Positions 1-6,149 of a stretch of DNA of 9,438 bases are shown here, in pieces (the stretch's first letter is position 1; each line of letters begins with the position of its first letter). The notes beneath the pieces were generated by a model. The model was not told the origin of the DNA and searched no databases. It saw only the letters and a list, made by a program, of their open reading frames with translations. Source of the DNA: DAIDHK01 sp035510695. GTDB lineage: Bacteria > Patescibacteriota > Microgenomatia > Levybacterales > UBA12049. Both the position numbers and the translations under genes were made by a program. The stretch is from NCBI GenBank assembly GCA_035510695.1, contig DATKGO010000047.1:1-9438 (forward strand), given 5' to 3'.

Positions 1-129
1 AGGTCCTTTCCTGGCCGGTCTGTCAACGAGCATTAGAGACTAGGCGAGCATGGTCAATCATCATGCTTTCCTTTTTCAATTGCTCATGAAAAAAGTTATC
101 AATCACTTTCGGAGGCGAATAATAATTCA
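1..129. repeat. Direct repeat DR1, left copy (3' end of satellite rep)
   Basis: This block recurs at 1613-1741 with a single difference (G at 17, T at 1629). It covers the last 35 or so codons of the upstream rep gene, its stop codon, and 22 nt after the stop that form one arm of an inverted repeat. The period between copies is 1,612 bp. The window starts exactly where the repeat starts, so the true repeat may be longer. Confidence 0.95.
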
Positions 130-1165
130 CCAAGCGAAGAACATCTTTGACTTGATCCGGCGAAAGAACGGTATAGAAAGAAAGCCTTGACCCGATCTTG
201 TCCTTAGGAAAACGTCTCACCGACTTCAGACAACCTAAAACAGTTGTCTCTCTCCTTTCAAAATCGGAATGTATCATTAATTGAGGCAACTTAACATTAT
301 GAGAAGGCTTTTTTACTAATTCACATCTTCCATAAGAATTACCGATCGCTCCGCTTTTCGTGACATAAGAAGTAGGCTCGACTTTTTGAAAAACTCGTTC
401 ACTTTTCACCTTCTCGATATATCGCTTCACCTGCCGCCTAATTACCTGTTTTGAAACCTCCGGTATTTCAATCTCTTCCTGTTCAAGCTTTAAATTATAT
501 GAACACCCCCACCACTTACCGAAGGACTTCACGCCAGCCGGAAGAACCTTTGTCTTATTTTTATCTCCATACTTTGCCGCATAGTTACTTTTTTCTGTAA
601 TAGTCCAAGGAGTATAAGAAGCAGAATGCAAAGCAAAATCGCGCGCCTGATTGTCATTTTCTTGTCCAGAAACTCTTAACCAACACTCCATTATTTCTAT
701 TCTCTCAGTCTCGCTTAACTCACGATCAAGCCATACATGATAATGAGGAGCTCCCCTACGTTGAAACTCAACCACCCACATATAAAGTATACCTCGACGC
801 CTCAATTCTTGTTTCCATGAATTTGACTGCTTCTTGCACATTCTATAAGGCATGTTGTTATTATCCCAGTGATGATAGGTTAAAGTTACCATAGACCGCC
901 AAGGCCCTTGAATAAAGACCTTTGACAACCTTCTCCTTACAGCAGCAGAAAAATCAGTAATGATTCCCCGCTTACCTGGACACCCACCACGACCTTTTAA
1001 ACCACTTAAAGCCACACCTCTTTTATAAACTTTTAAAGTACACTTCTCAGGTGTCTTAAGCTTATTGTGTTGAGATATGATATTATTAACAAGCAGGCCC
1101 GAGCCGCCGCCGCGGCCTCCGGCCGCGTTCGTCGTACGGGCCAACTTAATAACATTTCCAGGCAC
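23..1165 (-). CDS. HUH-type rolling-circle replication initiator of the satellite-like unit
   Basis: Rep would nick one strand at the double-strand origin and start rolling-circle replication. Counted from the GTG at 1165 (380 aa), the visible motifs are a motif-1-like VTLTYHH (about 93-99), the metal-binding HUH motif APHYHVWLD with H141 and H143, and motif 3, NYAAKYGDK, with Y195, Y199 and K202. It aligns with the phage Rep at 8578-9426 from KVYKRGVALSG onward through GPWRSMVTLT, the HUH block, the tyrosines and KVLPAGVKSFG, but is about 100 residues longer, mainly by its own C-terminus. The start is uncertain. The only strong Shine-Dalgarno (1245-1250) sits 7 nt before an in-frame ACG at 1237, which would give about 404 aa. 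The Gly/Arg-rich N-terminus (17-23) is encoded by the origin-like hairpin. All three catalytic motifs are intact. Confidence 0.88.
   Translation of the reverse strand: MPGNVIKLARTTNAAGGRGGGSGLLVNNIISQHNKLKTPEKCTLKVYKRGVALSGLKGRGGCPGKRGIITDFSAAVRRRLSKVFIQGPWRSMVTLTYHHWDNNNMPYRMCKKQSNSWKQELRRRGILYMWVVEFQRRGAPHYHVWLDRELSETERIEIMECWLRVSGQENDNQARDFALHSASYTPWTITEKSNYAAKYGDKNKTKVLPAGVKSFGKWWGCSYNLKLEQEEIEIPEVSKQVIRRQVKRYIEKVKSERVFQKVEPTSYVTKSGAIGNSYGRCELVKKPSHNVKLPQLMIHSDFERRETTVLGCLKSVRRFPKDKIGSRLSFYTVLSPDQVKDVLRLVNYYSPPKVIDNFFHEQLKKESMMIDHARLVSNAR
1087..1142 (-). other. Origin-like double hairpin inside the satellite rep
   Basis: An inner stem CGCGGCC/GGCCGCG (1111-1117 with 1121-1127) has a TCC loop. 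It is enclosed by an outer stem GGCCCG/CGGGCC (1096-1101 with 1137-1142). The flank TAACAAGCAGGCC (1087-1099) and the block 1111-1132 are repeated, 13/13 and 21/22 identical, in the phage intergenic hairpin at 1942-1995. The shared position near the start of each rep gene suggests a replication origin or a rep control element. No nick site is proven. Confidence 0.7.
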
Positions 1166-1244
1166 ATTTCGCTTACGAAATAGCTTAAGAACATCACTTT
1201 GAAGCCTTGGAAACGAAGGTGTAATATCAAATGACGTAGCAAAA

Positions 1245-1250
1245 CCTCCT
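1245..1250 (-). promoter_or_regulatory. Strong Shine-Dalgarno in front of an ACG codon of the satellite rep
   Basis: Read on the minus strand, AAGGAGG is followed after 7 nt (TTTTGCT) by ACG TCA TTT at 1237, in frame with the Rep. An ATG would be expected at this position. Either ACG serves as a weak start, or an ATG was lost and translation begins at the poorly supported GTG at 1165. Confidence 0.6.
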
Positions 1251-1260
1251 TAAAGATCAT

Positions 1261-1498
1261 TTAAGCAGTTAAACCACGACAATTTTACTTAATAAGTTAA
1301 ATAAAAATTGAGGCGGTTACTCTATTTTTGGAAGTGACTAAACAGCCAAAAACACCGAATCAGAAAGAGGTAACCACCTCAATGGGCATGCAATTGGAAA
1401 CAATAGCTGACAGGAAAAATTTTTGTTCAGTGTTTTTTTTATGTTTAGTCATACCTCAATAATAACTGATTCGTAACAGAAAAGCAAGGAAATTAAGA
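1261..1498. repeat. Non-coding stretch with several interleaved inverted repeats
   Basis: No credible gene lies here. A 14-bp stem with one mismatch joins 1307-1320 to 1370-1383 across a 49-nt loop. TGACTAAACA at 1335-1344 is complementary to 1442-1451, and CGAATCAG at 1356-1363 to 1466-1473, in an interleaved A-B-A'-B' order. CTGA/TCAG around an A5T5 core occurs at 1407-1430. A short palindrome, ACTTAATAAGT, lies near 1288. The stretch is upstream of the satellite rep, so it could hold its promoter and operators, a complementary-strand origin, or a small remnant element. I see no convincing sigma70 promoter in it. Confidence 0.6.
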
Positions 1499-1578
1499 GC
1501 GCCGCAGCCCTGGGCCTACTCGCTCATTAGTCCCTTAATAATACGTGCATTTTTGGACAGTGGCCCAGGATGCGGCGC
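1499..1578. repeat. Long conserved hairpin A (satellite copy), candidate packaging or strand-origin signal
   Basis: Outer stem GCGCCGCA/TGCGGCGC (1499-1506 with 1571-1578), a 2-nt/1-nt internal bulge, inner stem CCTGGGCC/GGCCCAGG (1509-1516 with 1562-1569), and a 45-nt loop (1517-1561). The same layout, bulge asymmetry and loop length occur at 5855-5934 in the phage part, with 29 of 45 loop positions identical without gaps and three base pairs changed on both sides. The loop core TAATAATA is shared. In Ff phages the packaging signal and the complementary-strand origin are hairpins of this kind; the function here is inferred. Confidence 0.8.
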
Positions 1579-1584
1579 AAAGAG

Positions 1585-1634
1585 CAGACCGGCCAGAGGA
1601 CCTATTTTGCAAAGGTCCTTTCCTGGCCTGTCTG
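1585..1634. repeat. Inverted repeat directly after the rep stop codon
   Basis: CAGACCGGCCAG (1585-1596) pairs with CTGGCCTGTCTG (1623-1634) except at 1590/1629, and AGGACCT (1597-1603) pairs with AGGTCCT (1613-1619), with a 3-nt bulge and a 9-nt loop. It starts immediately after the stop of the chimeric rep. The corresponding arm after the intact satellite rep (1-22) carries G at 17, which would restore the mismatched pair. There is no T-tract on the minus strand, so a classical intrinsic terminator is unlikely. Confidence 0.65.
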
Positions 1635-1741
1635 TCAACGAGCATTAGAGACTAGGCGAGCATGGTCAATCATCATGCTTTCCTTTTTCAATTGCTCATG
1701 AAAAAAGTTATCAATCACTTTCGGAGGCGAATAATAATTCA
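1613..1741. repeat. Direct repeat DR1, right copy
   Basis: It is identical to 1-129 at 128 of 129 positions. It ends at the TCA (1739-1741) where sequence identity switches from the satellite rep to the phage rep, overlapping DR2 by 3 nt. Confidence 0.95.
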
Positions 1742-1907
1742 GCGTTAGCATGCTTTTCCAAGGCCCTTGTAAAAATTGCCAAGTAAGAGCTTTGCGACAA
1801 TGTTTAGAAAACCCTTTTACCTCACGTGATCCGATAGCACCCTTATTTCCATTATTCCTTAAAGGCCCACTTATAATAAGACCCCTCTCATAGATACCAA
1901 TTTGCAT
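1635..1907 (-). pseudogene. Chimeric rep remnant: phage Rep N-terminus fused in frame to satellite Rep C-terminus
   Basis: The 90-aa frame starts with ATG behind a TAGGAG ribosome binding site. Residues 1-56 match the phage Rep (8578-9426) with one change, T11 to I. Residues 57-90, from NYYSPPK on, are the last residues of the satellite Rep. The switch lies at a shared TCA (1739-1741). Both HUH histidines and the catalytic tyrosines are missing, so it cannot nick DNA. It is most simply a recombination scar. The fusion is in frame, however, so a short Rep-like product that might interfere with full-length Rep is conceivable. It may also be a chimeric assembly join. Confidence 0.85.
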
Positions 1908-1919
1908 TTAACATACTCC
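1739..1919. repeat. Direct repeat DR2, left copy (5' end of phage rep)
   Basis: This block matches 9258-9438 with three differences in 181 positions. It covers the first 56 codons of the phage rep, its ribosome binding site and the start of the leader. The period is 7,519 bp, a typical inovirus genome size. Confidence 0.95.
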
Positions 1920-1937
1920 TATCTTGATTATTTAACC

Positions 1938-1946
1938 TTTATAACA
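1938..1946 (-). promoter_or_regulatory. Possible extended -10 promoter for the phage rep
   Basis: On the minus strand TGT-TATAAA follows the origin-like hairpin directly, with the rep ATG (left copy) about 30 nt downstream. No -35 match is visible because the region upstream is the hairpin stem. The satellite copy has TGTTAATAAT at the equivalent place. Confidence 0.35.
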
Positions 1947-1995
1947 AGCAGGCCGTACACCGCCGCGGCCTGCGGCCGCGTTCGTTGCATCGGCC
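1942..1995 (-). other. Origin-like double hairpin in the phage intergenic region
   Basis: It lies in the 93-nt gap between the secretin stop and the rep start. The inner stem is CGCGGCC/GGCCGCG (1964-1970 with 1974-1980) with a TGC loop; the outer stem is GGCCG/CGGCC (1951-1955 with 1991-1995). It is strongly conserved with the hairpin at 1087-1142. In Ff-type genomes the main intergenic region, with the replication origins and packaging hairpin, sits at this position after gene IV, which supports an origin role by context. Confidence 0.7.
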
Positions 1996-2000
1996 ACTTT

Positions 2001-3029
2001 TCACTGTTCCCTTACATCTTGTGGCATTTTTTGCACATTTATAAAAGCAGCAAAGTAAAAAAGTACAGTCGATCGGGTCTTATATTTGAAAATAACCCAA
2101 TTTTTTTGAATTTGGATATCATTAAACATTGAACTTCCCACCACAACACTTCCGGGCACACCGGAAAGCTTTATCTGGTTTGCATCGAGACGATAGGTCA
2201 AATCGTACTTAAATGGCGTTACATCGAGCGAAAGGCCGTTATAAATCGACTCATAAGATGTTGAAACCGCCCCAGTGGCCGAAGTAATTACAGAATTAGA
2301 TCTCCTACTTTCATCACCGAACATTAAAGTGACCGAAGAATCACCATGCAGATAAAAGATTAAATGCCTTTGAAAATTGAGTGAATCTTTAATGTAATTA
2401 TCACCTGCAACTAATCCAAGTTCAATATTTGTTGACAAAATACTACTTGTCGATACACTTAAATTTACCGGACTCCCTAATAAAATTCCCCTTGAAACCG
2501 AATCATTTATTGTAGAACCAATCATGTACATATCGCACTTGTAAACATTAAAATGCGACTTGTGATACTTCTCCGTGCTGTCTTTTACATAACTCTCTCT
2601 ATCATTTTCCTTTGCGTTTAAGAACTCCTGTTTATTAGCTGTGACTAAATACTTTTTAGAATAAGGAAGAAAAACGGTATATATACTGTCCTTTTTAGCT
2701 TCTTCCCTCTCTAAAGTAGAATCAACCCTCACGACACAAAACATATTTGTGTCAACATAAAGCAAATACCCGTCAGTCTTAAGATTTTTTCGAACTTCTT
2801 TAACCGCCTCGTCAAAAGGCTTTTGACAAATATCAAAAGGGCGCATCATTTCCAAGCCAGAAGTCGACCCTAATACAGATCTATTACTTTTCAAAGCTAA
2901 TGTCCTAAGTGCATCATGATAAGAATAAATTCCATCCAAAGTGTAAGTATTTTGTCTCTCGCTCACTGATGCGAATGATGATAATACGAATATCTGCCCA
3001 AATATACATACAAGAAATTTTAGTTTCAT
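2001..3029 (-). CDS. Secretin-like phage export channel protein (pIV analogue)
   Basis: The 342-aa product would form the outer-membrane channel through which the virion leaves. It starts with a signal peptide (basic MKLK, hydrophobic to about residue 17, Ala/Ser region about 18-21). A periplasmic part with a probable N0/STN-like segment follows (about 28-100, TYTLDGIYSYHDALRTLAL). The C-terminal third carries the secretin-type signature TSYESIYNGLSLDVTPFKYD, and its end, STVLFYFAAFINV, resembles the final strand of Ff pIV. It is shorter than pIV (about 400 aa), and the usual VxxGGL block between these motifs is not recognisable. The start overlaps the Zot stop (TAATG), implying coupled translation. 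The assignment is by motif and by position after the Zot gene. Confidence 0.7.
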   Translation of the reverse strand: MKLKFLVCIFGQIFVLSSFASVSERQNTYTLDGIYSYHDALRTLALKSNRSVLGSTSGLEMMRPFDICQKPFDEAVKEVRKNLKTDGYLLYVDTNMFCVVRVDSTLEREEAKKDSIYTVFLPYSKKYLVTANKQEFLNAKENDRESYVKDSTEKYHKSHFNVYKCDMYMIGSTINDSVSRGILLGSPVNLSVSTSSILSTNIELGLVAGDNYIKDSLNFQRHLIFYLHGDSSVTLMFGDESRRSNSVITSATGAVSTSYESIYNGLSLDVTPFKYDLTYRLDANQIKLSGVPGSVVVGSSMFNDIQIQKNWVIFKYKTRSTVLFYFAAFINVQKMPQDVREQ

Positions 3030-3847
3030 TAGCGAATAACCCTTCTGTAATTTGTTCCAGTAAGATTTGAATCATTGATTATAATCGCCTGAGATCTAAC
3101 AAACGTGGTACCGGATAATTTGGAGTTAGACAAAGCCACTTTATTATGACTTTTATTAAAAAATCTATGTGCCATTTTAGGCACGGAATTTAAAGCCCAT
3201 ATCAATGACAATAGAATAACCAAAGATATTATAATAAGCTTTGGATCAGCCCATATATTGACCTTCACCTTCTTTTCGACCGTTCCTTCCAGAAAATAAC
3301 TTTTATAACAATCGTAAATACGTACATCATGCTTCCATGTAAACATCTGCAACGGTTCATTATTTATATTCGCTTGTGAAAAAACGCCACACTTGACGGT
3401 TTTTGCACCACCAATAATAGAATAACTCTTATGCTTGTACGTCAGTTCAGCCACCCTACGAATTCCTGCATCCATTGCGTCAATATGCGGAGAAATAAAA
3501 ATAAGTTGATGGCCGTAATGACGATGCTCCATTAAGTACTTTACGCAATCAACATTATTCCTATCTTGCCAATTTCGATTAGAAAAAATATTTTGCGCCT
3601 CGTCAAGCACACACATGCTATTCTGCTTAAGCTCTTCCCAAAATCGACCCGGATCTTGAAGATTATGAAAACCTCGTTCAAGTTGAATTAAATCCTGATC
3701 AAACATGACAGAGATACGTGACAATACAATACCGTCAATGTTCGTGTAAATCTGATTGCCCTTAGAAAGTTCAGGAATTATGTATTTTTGAATAGCGTAA
3801 AGTGTTTTGCCCGTTCCAGCAACACCCGTATAAAGAAGTAAAGCCAT
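3029..3847 (-). CDS. zot: Zot-like inner-membrane assembly ATPase (pI family)
   Basis: pI/Zot proteins are inner-membrane ATPases that drive extrusion of the ssDNA and coat assembly, working with the secretin. The 272-aa product opens with Walker A GVAGTGKT (residues 8-15), then Walker B MCVLDEAQ (about 78-85) and the Zot-typical HRHYGHQLIFISPHIDAMDAGIR block (about 108-130). A single membrane helix (about 204-222, LIIISLVILLSLIWAL) splits a cytoplasmic N-terminal ATPase domain from a short C-terminal periplasmic tail, the standard topology. It starts with ATG behind a G5 ribosome binding site, 17 nt after the pIII-like gene. Length is in the usual range. This is the most secure marker of an inovirus in the window. 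Confidence 0.95.
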   Translation of the reverse strand: MALLLYTGVAGTGKTLYAIQKYIIPELSKGNQIYTNIDGIVLSRISVMFDQDLIQLERGFHNLQDPGRFWEELKQNSMCVLDEAQNIFSNRNWQDRNNVDCVKYLMEHRHYGHQLIFISPHIDAMDAGIRRVAELTYKHKSYSIIGGAKTVKCGVFSQANINNEPLQMFTWKHDVRIYDCYKSYFLEGTVEKKVKVNIWADPKLIIISLVILLSLIWALNSVPKMAHRFFNKSHNKVALSNSKLSGTTFVRSQAIIINDSNLTGTNYRRVIR

Positions 3848-3864
3848 TTAAAAAAGCCCCCTAA

Positions 3865-5319
3865 CTACCCTCGTCCGCCCCAACCAGACGTAAAGAATTG
3901 ACTTATAATCCGAAAAACAGTATCCCTATAAAAGAAAAATATCATTATTAAAGCGATAATATTAAATAACGGCCGCAAATATTGACCTATATTACCCACG
4001 CAAGCATTTATGTAAATAGGTTTATTTGCCCATGTAATTGAAAACGCCTGAGAATCACAAGGACAGCCGCCAGAACTCGTATCACCCCAATTCACGCGAA
4101 GAGAATCAAAAGTATGAGCAACAACATTACTGTCTACGTGTATATTAGTATCAGCACTATCAGCAGATTTTAGACTATCCATTTTTGCATGAAATCGTGC
4201 AAGCGCAGACGTTGAATCACCTAGGTGCATATACCCCGTGGTAGTATCAGTAACACTATCCGGGACCATGTTCCCCGAGGTATCCATTGTACTAGACGTA
4301 GTGTCAAAACCATAAAGCTTTGCAAGATAAGATGGTATTACAGCAATATCTTGTGCCATACTTTGTAAAATCGATTTAATTTCTCCAAGTATTCCATTAC
4401 CAGCATTTACAGCGTCAGTAGTTGCATTTTGCGCAGTAATTATGCCGTTTGCATTAACAATAGACTGAGAACCCTTTGTAGTATCGGGCGTTTTCTTTAC
4501 CTGCCCTCGTGTCGAATCAGTGCTATCACCAGGAGCAAATTTACATGGATTGACAATAGAATCATTATTTGAAGTATAATTAATTGACGCAGCACCACCA
4601 CACCCAGTATCAATACCAAGAGAGGAACAAGTACCAGATAACAATTTTCCACCCTGTGAACATCCATGAAAAGTAACACCGTCAGAATTCCATGTACTAT
4701 CTTTTGCGTTTTCCGCACGTAAAGGTATCCCATTCATTGATATATCAGAACATCCATTAGTAGTAACAGTATTAAAACTACTATCAGGAGCAGGAGATCC
4801 ATCATTATTAGTTCTATGCAAAGTCAAATGAACCCACACACCCGAACTTATCGTAACCCCATTTATTACCGGAGGAAGAAGCGGATTTACAGTACCCAAT
4901 TGTTGGCATTCCGTACCTACAATTGGTTTAGCCGTAGAATCAAAAGCAGCATCTCCACAAGCCTTATTCTGCGGCATATCATGACTTGCCGCATTAATTT
5001 GGTTTCCTGATTGCGTGAAAGTACCTAATGTTTTTTGCGCTTCAAGACAACCACAATCCGCAGACCCCGTACCATCATTAGTTTTCATTAAAAACGTTGC
5101 CGTATAAGAATCACCCGAAGTAGTCAATCCTATCAAATAAGCACCCAGACCACTAGCCGTTTGCATTGCCCCAATATAAGCATTCTGCGGATAATTATGA
5201 TCATAAGGATATATCCCCGTTCTAATATCACAAGATGCAAAAGTCTTTCCCAAAGCAAGCAATAAAATAACATAAAACGATAAATAAGCCAATTGACGAA
5301 ATGACAATTTTTTATTCAT
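3865..5319 (-). CDS. pIII-like adsorption and release protein at the virion tip
   Basis: The 484-aa product has a Sec signal peptide (about 1-28, ending LGKTFAS before Cys29). A Cys-rich N-terminal ectodomain (about 29-260) contains many paired cysteines, such as DCGCL and GCSQGG. A long Asp/Ser/Thr-rich segment (about 262-415) acts as a probable linker. A C-terminal hydrophobic anchor (about 445-467, NIIALIMIFFFYRDTVF) follows. Signal peptide, receptor-facing domains, linker and C-terminal anchor are the layout of Ff pIII, and the position just upstream of the Zot gene agrees. Sequence identity to a named family is not evident, as usual for these fast-evolving proteins. The start ATG overlaps the upstream stop (ATGA), implying translational coupling. 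Host receptor unknown. Confidence 0.75.
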   Translation of the reverse strand: MNKKLSFRQLAYLSFYVILLLALGKTFASCDIRTGIYPYDHNYPQNAYIGAMQTASGLGAYLIGLTTSGDSYTATFLMKTNDGTGSADCGCLEAQKTLGTFTQSGNQINAASHDMPQNKACGDAAFDSTAKPIVGTECQQLGTVNPLLPPVINGVTISSGVWVHLTLHRTNNDGSPAPDSSFNTVTTNGCSDISMNGIPLRAENAKDSTWNSDGVTFHGCSQGGKLLSGTCSSLGIDTGCGGAASINYTSNNDSIVNPCKFAPGDSTDSTRGQVKKTPDTTKGSQSIVNANGIITAQNATTDAVNAGNGILGEIKSILQSMAQDIAVIPSYLAKLYGFDTTSSTMDTSGNMVPDSVTDTTTGYMHLGDSTSALARFHAKMDSLKSADSADTNIHVDSNVVAHTFDSLRVNWGDTSSGGCPCDSQAFSITWANKPIYINACVGNIGQYLRPLFNIIALIMIFFFYRDTVFRIISQFFTSGWGGRG

Positions 5320-6056
5320 TTATTGAAAAATACCCCCCAACAGAAAAGGCCACCACATACTAAACCGCAAAAAAACCACATAAAAAGTGACATTTGAGCA
5401 TCAGTTAATTTACCAGCATTTGTCTTATTATTTCCCGGACAATCAATACCTATATCGTAAACATCCGAATAAGATTTTTTCATCTTATTCACATAATCAC
5501 AAATGGCGCTATCACTCTCATAAGAAGAAAACCAAACCAATTGAACATCCATCATAGGTATATTATTTATAGCAACAGAAGATTGACTTGAAATAATAAA
5601 AGGTAAAGAAGGATGAGGAAAATCATAATTTAAATCAGTATTTCCATCATAAAAATAACCCGCATTATCCCTTACAACATAATTAACAAAAGACCAAGCA
5701 GCATCATAACCATAAGACGTAATTGATTTAGCAACGAAATCATAACAAGGTATAGACCTACGCAATTCAACCGTCTTAAAATTTGGGTCAGCCGTATTAT
5801 AAACCGTATTCGGTTCTTGAGCAAATACATTAGTAGACAAAAAAAGTACAAAAAGCGGCGCGAGACTGGGCCTTTTTGCTCCTCGAACCCGTAATAATAA
5901 GTTTTTGTTTGGGCAATGGCCCAGTACGCGCCGCAAATACAAATACAAAAACCCAAGTGTGCTGCGCACGATCCCCCGGCCCCGATGCGTTCGGACTTTT
6001 ATACCTTTTGAATACAAAAGGTTTCCTTCTTCATATTTCGCTTCAAAGTCTATCAT
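5316..6056 (-). CDS. Secreted, C-terminally anchored phage protein with a hairpin inside its 5' end
   Basis: I do not recognise a family. Starting from the ATG at 6056, behind AAAGGGG, the product has 246 aa. A clear signal-peptide core, PSLAPLFVLFLSTNVFA followed by QEP, appears only at residues 61-77, after a long Arg-rich stretch. The mature part is about 145 residues, then a C-terminal membrane helix (MSLFMWFFCGLVCGGLFCWG). This topology resembles pIII and fits a second tip or minor coat protein. The real start may be the in-frame GTG at 5969 behind GGGGG (217 aa); an ATG at 6092 lacks a ribosome binding site. The conserved hairpin 5855-5934 encodes the residues just before and into the signal peptide. 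The stop overlaps the next gene by 4 nt. Confidence 0.65.
   Translation of the reverse strand: MIDFEAKYEEGNLLYSKGIKVRTHRGRGIVRSTLGFLYLYLRRVLGHCPNKNLLLRVRGAKRPSLAPLFVLFLSTNVFAQEPNTVYNTADPNFKTVELRRSIPCYDFVAKSITSYGYDAAWSFVNYVVRDNAGYFYDGNTDLNYDFPHPSLPFIISSQSSVAINNIPMMDVQLVWFSSYESDSAICDYVNKMKKSYSDVYDIGIDCPGNNKTNAGKLTDAQMSLFMWFFCGLVCGGLFCWGVFFNK
5855..5934. repeat. Long conserved hairpin B (phage copy) inside a coding region
   Basis: Outer stem GCGGCGCG/CGCGCCGC (5855-5862 with 5927-5934), a 2-nt/1-nt bulge, inner stem ACTGGGCC/GGCCCAGT (5865-5872 with 5918-5925), and a 45-nt loop (5873-5917). It matches hairpin A (1499-1578) in every dimension. Three pairs are exchanged in both arms (C-G to G-C, A-T to G-C, C-G to A-T), which shows selection for pairing rather than for the encoded protein. 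A packaging signal or strand origin is the likeliest role by analogy with Ff phages. Confidence 0.82.
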
Positions 6057-6149
6057 TAAGTTACCCCTTTGCGATCCTATCGTATCAACCATTTTTTATT
6101 TAACCATTCCGGAAGATGACGTTCATTCTATTATCTCTTTTATAAACAC

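Noticed and set aside
1033..1260. An open frame with ATG at 1260 overlapping the satellite rep start
   Set aside because: It runs through the origin-like hairpin (giving an Ala/Arg run), its ATG precedes the AGGAGG instead of following it, and the overlapping frame carries the clear Rep similarity.
1499..1578. Hairpins A and B as integron attC sites or as Xer dif sites
   Set aside because: No attC core sequences are evident in the right places, no integron integrase is present, and neither loop nor stems match a 28-bp dif with XerC/XerD half-sites.
1585..1634. Inverted repeat as an intrinsic terminator
   Set aside because: No T-tract follows the stem on the minus strand; on the plus strand there is no gene to terminate.
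5672..5956. An overlapping frame with start at 5956 covering hairpin B
   Set aside because: It is a shadow of the secreted protein frame; it destroys the good signal peptide and ends without domain features.
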